Source: Bacteroidota bacterium (lineage in GTDB: Bacteria > Bacteroidota > Bacteroidia > Bacteroidales > Prolixibacteraceae). From it: a DNA stretch of 10,325 nt. Shown in pieces: positions 7,292 through 10,325 of the stretch. The stretch lies in assembly GCA_013203755.1 (NCBI GenBank), contig JABMPI010000242.1, forward strand, positions 1 through 10,325. Direction: 5' to 3'. Within the stretch, counting starts at the first letter, position 1; every line of letters starts with the position of its first letter. The translations under genes and the position numbers were made by a program. The notes beneath the pieces are model-generated. The model ran no database searches, was not told the DNA's origin, and was given only the letters and a program-made list of their open reading frames with translations.

Positions 7292-8125
7292 TTATTTAAC
7301 AAGATGTTGAGTTATAAATGCAAATGCATCGTTTTCGTTCGTTGGGGCAGATTCGTACATATCCTTAATTTCAGAAGGTGCATTATTCGTAATAAAAGAA
7401 TGTCCTGTAAAATCTAATAAATCGAAATCGTTATAATCGTTACCAATACCAACCGTTTCTTTTTGATCTATCTCGTGCAATTTACAAATTTCGTTGACTC
7501 CATTTCCTTTTGAAACTGTTTTATGAAAAATTTCAATCCAAATAAAACCGGCTGTTATAGGAGAAGAAGTCCGGACAACACGAATCTCAGAACACACAGC
7601 CTCAATCTCACTTTTCATAGCATCGAATTTTTTTCCATCTTCGGGAATGATAATAAGAAACTGGCACAATTCTGTTGCAGGCAAATTTCTACTGTTTAAT
7701 TCGGAAGCAAATGCATTGTTAAAGCTAAAGTATCGTTCAAACTCTTCGCAATATTCTTTTCCCCTAAAATACCAATGATTGTGATTTTCGGGAGTCGGAT
7801 AAAAGGCGTGAAAACTTAATTTCTTTTCAACAAAATATTGCATGAGTTTTTGTGCAGATTCTTTTTCAATATTTTGTGAATGAATGTGTTTTTTTAAGTT
7901 CCAATCGAATACGCCAGCTCCAGATGAAAACACAACATAATCGAATGGAACATGCTCATTTAAAACCTCTTTCACCTTTCGCAGGTTTCTTCCTGTTGCA
8001 ACCGCCCGGATTATATTCTTTTCGCCTAAAAGACGCAAAGCTTCCATATTTTTATTGCTGATGGTTCGATCGTCTTTCAAAAATGTTCCATCTAAATCGG
8101 TTGCAAAAAGTTTAATATTATTCAT
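7292..8125 (-). CDS. Cof-type HAD-superfamily hydrolase (IIB)
   Basis: A 277-residue cytoplasmic phosphatase-like enzyme. HAD motif I is DLDGT with nucleophile D10 and acid/base D12. The second motif is probably ATGR (T44), motif III is K206 in SKGNG, and motif IV is GNDYND (D230, D233) binding Mg2+. The C2-type cap lies between, about residues 85-190. Length and motif spacing fit the Cof/YbdK-like sugar-phosphate and phosphorylated-metabolite phosphatases; the actual substrate cannot be told from sequence. The start is the ATG just before NNIKLFATDLDGT, with a candidate promoter 19-48 bp upstream. It is the first gene of a probable two-gene unit with the M16 peptidase, though no functional link between the two is evident. 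Confidence 0.92.
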   Translation of the reverse strand: MNNIKLFATDLDGTFLKDDRTISNKNMEALRLLGEKNIIRAVATGRNLRKVKEVLNEHVPFDYVVFSSGAGVFDWNLKKHIHSQNIEKESAQKLMQYFVEKKLSFHAFYPTPENHNHWYFRGKEYCEEFERYFSFNNAFASELNSRNLPATELCQFLIIIPEDGKKFDAMKSEIEAVCSEIRVVRTSSPITAGFIWIEIFHKTVSKGNGVNEICKLHEIDQKETVGIGNDYNDFDLLDFTGHSFITNNAPSEIKDMYESAPTNENDAFAFITQHLVK

Positions 8126-8143
8126 ATTTAAAATTAAAGGATT

Positions 8144-8173
8144 TAAAATTAGTGAATTTTATTTGCCTTCAAA
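8144..8173 (-). promoter_or_regulatory. Candidate Bacteroidota-type promoter for the HAD gene
   Basis: On the minus strand, TTTG (8170-8173) and TAATTTTA (8144-8151) are separated by 18 bp. This compares with the Bacteroidota consensus TTTG, about 19 bp, TAnnTTTG; the last base of the -7 box differs. Transcription would start very close to the HAD start codon at 8125. The DNA is AT-rich, so a chance match is possible. Confidence 0.35.
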
Positions 8174-8337
8174 ATCGGGAGCATGTATATTAAAGCAATT
8201 TCTTCGTTTATTTCAATCGTCTAATAAAATCCAAACGCAAATTAGCGAAACATTAATTGTGTTTACCAGAATACACATTTCATTTGTCGAAATAATTTTA
8301 TGTTGGAAGAGAAGCTGGGTACATTTAACTAATATTT

Positions 8338-8345
8338 TATCTTTG
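8338..8345 (+). promoter_or_regulatory. Candidate -7 box of the dapB-lepB promoter
   Basis: TATCTTTG is a full match to the Bacteroidota -7 element TAnnTTTG, 33 bp before the dapB start, which would leave a leader of about 25 nt. No good TTTG or TTG was found at the expected -33 position, so the promoter may be weak there or need an activator. The purine-rich agaaaagaga at 8365-8374, just before the ATG, could act as a weak ribosome binding site. Confidence 0.5.
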
Positions 8346-8378
8346 TGCCTTATTTTAAAATTCAGAAAAGAGATACGT

Positions 8379-9095
8379 ATGAAAATTGCCTTAATTGGTT
8401 ACGGAAAAATGGGAAAGGAAATTGAGAAGATTGCAATTTCTCGTGGCCATGAAATATGTTTGAAAATAGATATTAATAATCCGAATGATTTAACAATTTC
8501 AAACTTGCAAAAGTGCGATGTTGCCATCGAATTTACAATTCCTGATTCAGCAGTAAAAAATTACAAATTATGTTTTGAAGCTGGAACTCCGGTGGTTAGC
8601 GGTACAACAGGTTGGTTAGACAAAAAAGAGGAAGTTTACAATGCGTGTAAAGAATTAAACGGAACTTTTTTCTACGGAAGCAATTTTTCGGTGGGTGTTA
8701 ACTTATTTTTCGAATTGAATAAAAAGTTAGCTGATTTAATGGCTCCCCGCAGTGAATATGATGTTGAAATGACAGAAGTTCATCACACACAAAAACTGGA
8801 TGCACCCAGTGGAACAGCGATTAGTTTAGCCGATGATATTTTGGAGATACTTCCAACGAAAAACAGTTGGGTAAACGATCAGACTCCTGCTGAAAGTGAA
8901 ATGAATATTAAATCGGAAAGAGAAGGACAGGTTCCTGGAATTCATACTGTAAAATTTGAATCTGACATTGATTATATTGAAATTACACACAGTGCTAAAA
9001 GCCGTAAAGGATTTGCCTTTGGAGCTGTTTTAGCTGCTGAATATTGCCTTGACAATAAAGGCATTCTCACAATGAAAGACTTATTAAAAATTTAA
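8379..9095 (+). CDS. dapB: 4-hydroxy-tetrahydrodipicolinate reductase DapB
   Basis: Reduces 4-hydroxy-tetrahydrodipicolinate to tetrahydrodipicolinate with NAD(P)H, in the diaminopimelate/lysine pathway that also feeds peptidoglycan. The protein is 238 residues. The N-terminal Rossmann motif is IGYGKMGKEI (6-15), and SGTTGW (74-79) lines the cofactor site. The catalytic segment is EVHHTQKLDAPSGTA (133-147), where H135 and K139 correspond to E. coli H159 and K163. SAKSRKGFAFGAVLAAEY (205-222) closes the domain. The frame stays open for 108 codons upstream, but the ATG at 8379 is the right start because it places the Rossmann motif at the N-terminus and has a promoter-like box just before it. 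It is followed 13 bp later by lepB, so they probably form an operon. Confidence 0.96.
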   Translation: MKIALIGYGKMGKEIEKIAISRGHEICLKIDINNPNDLTISNLQKCDVAIEFTIPDSAVKNYKLCFEAGTPVVSGTTGWLDKKEEVYNACKELNGTFFYGSNFSVGVNLFFELNKKLADLMAPRSEYDVEMTEVHHTQKLDAPSGTAISLADDILEILPTKNSWVNDQTPAESEMNIKSEREGQVPGIHTVKFESDIDYIEITHSAKSRKGFAFGAVLAAEYCLDNKGILTMKDLLKI

Positions 9096-9108
9096 AAAAT
9101 ACAACTAA

Positions 9109-10325
9109 ATGTTAAGGACAATTTTAATAAACAAATGGTTCAAATTTGCAACCGTTGGAACACTTTATCTACTTTGGGTTCTCTGGCTGGGTAGTTTTTT
9201 ATGGTTAATCGGTTTGGGAATCATTTTCGATATTTACATTACAGAAAAGGTACATTGGGCATTCTGGAAAAAGAAAAACCCGCCAGACGGCAGACAAACA
9301 AAAGTAGTTGAATGGGTGGATGCCATAATTTTTGCAGTTATTGCCGCCTCTTTTATTCGTATGTTTTTTATTGAAGCATACACAATTCCAACGTCATCGA
9401 TGGAAAAATCGTTGTTGGTTGGCGACTACCTTTTTGTTAGCAAAACTGCTTACGGACCCAAAACGCCAAATACACCACTTTCGTTTCCGTTTGTACACAA
9501 TAAAATGCCGGTGGTAAAAAACAAAAAATCATATGTTGAGTGGATAAAACAACCTTACAAACGTTTGGCAGGATTCACCACAATTAAAAACAACGATGTG
9601 GTTGTGTTTCACTTTCCTGAGGGTGACACGGTAATTACAAATTACCCTACACAAAGTTACCACGCAATAATTCGTTCGGTGGGCAGAGAAACTGTTTGGG
9701 GCGATAAGCGTAGGTTTGGTGAAATTATTACACACCCCGTAGACAAACGTGAGAATTATATTAAAAGATGTGTTGCAATTCACGGAGATGAAATAAAATT
9801 GGTGCGTGGACAGCTTATAGTGAATGGAAAACCTCAGCATCAATTTGACGGCATGCAACAAAATTATATGGTAAGAACAAATGGAACTTCTATTAATCCA
9901 AAAGCACTGGAACGTTTAAACATTGCCAACGACGACCGGGAAGGAAATGCCGGACAATACTATTTTCCTTTAACTGATGGCGTAAAAAAGGAATTAGGTG
10001 AATTTGCCAATGTAACCGCAATTGATAATACATTACGACAACAGGGAGTTTGGGAACAAGACATATTCCCGTTTGATGAACGCTTCCCATGGAGTAGAGA
10101 CGATTTTGGACCGATTACAATACCTGCTAAAGGAGCTTCGGTAGATTTAACTTTAGATAACCTTCCGTTGTACAAACGAATTATTGATATTTACGAAGAC
10201 AATGATTTAGAAGTTAATGATAATAAAATTTCGATAAATGGGGAAGTTGCAACCAGTTACACGTTTAAAATGGATTATTACTGGATGATGGGCGACAACC
10301 GCCACAACTCTGCCGACTCGCGTTA
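9109..10325 (+). CDS. lepB: Signal peptidase I LepB (3' end cut by window edge)
   Basis: Cleaves signal peptides from exported proteins at the inner membrane. 405 full codons are present and the frame is still open. Membrane segments lie at about 13-42 (probably one or two spans) and 70-88. The catalytic Ser is S97 in IPTSSMEKSLLVGDYLFVSK (box B). The general-base Lys is probably K219 in YIKRCVAIHGDEI (box D). Box E, GDNRHNSADSR, is at 395-405, right at the window end. Boxes B and D are about 120 residues apart, against 55 in E. coli, because of an insert (about 120-210); a second long insert lies between D and E. Such inserts are common in Bacteroidota LepB. The start ATG at 9109 lies 13 bp after dapB. 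Residues 57-63 (NPPDGRQ) come from a short GC-rich palindrome-like tract, noted among the findings. Confidence 0.94.
   Translation, partial: MLRTILINKWFKFATVGTLYLLWVLWLGSFLWLIGLGIIFDIYITEKVHWAFWKKKNPPDGRQTKVVEWVDAIIFAVIAASFIRMFFIEAYTIPTSSMEKSLLVGDYLFVSKTAYGPKTPNTPLSFPFVHNKMPVVKNKKSYVEWIKQPYKRLAGFTTIKNNDVVVFHFPEGDTVITNYPTQSYHAIIRSVGRETVWGDKRRFGEIITHPVDKRENYIKRCVAIHGDEIKLVRGQLIVNGKPQHQFDGMQQNYMVRTNGTSINPKALERLNIANDDREGNAGQYYFPLTDGVKKELGEFANVTAIDNTLRQQGVWEQDIFPFDERFPWSRDDFGPITIPAKGASVDLTLDNLPLYKRIIDIYEDNDLEVNDNKISINGEVATSYTFKMDYYWMMGDNRHNSADSR

Noticed and set aside
8055..8378. In-frame open extension of 108 codons upstream of the dapB ATG
   Set aside because: It would put over 100 residues before the Rossmann motif, overlaps the 5' end of the HAD gene antisense and spans the likely promoter; its composition does not look like a protein domain.
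9529..9861. Minus-strand frame of 110 codons opposite lepB
   Set aside because: It is antisense to a clear lepB coding sequence with conserved motifs; the Cys/Asn/Thr/Phe-rich composition is typical of a shadow frame.

Overview
The window is AT-rich chromosomal DNA that most likely comes from a member of the Bacteroidota. The evidence is a sulfatase with a lipoprotein signal, a TAnnTTTG-type -7 promoter element before dapB, starts without strong Shine-Dalgarno sequences, a LepB with a long insert between its catalytic residues, and a dapB-lepB gene pair. A marine or polysaccharide-degrading lifestyle is suggested only by the sulfatase. Species cannot be named from the sequence alone.

Layout. 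(1) 1-1453, + strand: a Cys-type S1 family sulfatase lipoprotein that lacks only the first two bases of its start codon. It ends at a bidirectional hairpin terminator (1460-1507) shared with the convergent operon. (2) 1516-2243, - strand: two small cytoplasmic proteins in tandem, both probably of the dimeric alpha-beta barrel (ABM-like) type, 26 bp apart. (3) 2525-3927, - strand: rlmF, the 23S rRNA A1618 N6-methyltransferase, preceded 14 bp upstream by an acidic 133-residue protein of unknown function, probably in one operon. (4) 3928-4438: about 510 bp without a gene. It holds a roughly 150-bp element with terminal inverted repeats and nested hairpins, then a perfect 16-bp-stem terminator. 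(5) 4439-8125, - strand: a secreted two-domain M16 zinc peptidase and, upstream of it, a Cof-type HAD phosphatase. (6) 8126-8378: a divergent intergenic region with a candidate promoter for each side. (7) 8379 to the window end, + strand: dapB (lysine/diaminopimelate pathway) followed 13 bp later by lepB (signal peptidase I), which runs off the window.

Most of the content is housekeeping: rRNA modification, cell-wall/lysine synthesis, protein export and envelope proteolysis. LepB would process exported precursors such as the M16 peptidase. The sulfatase, as a lipoprotein, would instead need the Lsp pathway and a formylglycine-generating enzyme encoded elsewhere. No CRISPR array, transposase, tRNA or rRNA was seen. 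The least explained parts are the structured element at 4103-4272, its palindrome shared with the nearby terminator, and the uncharacterised proteins at 1516-2243 and 3526-3927.
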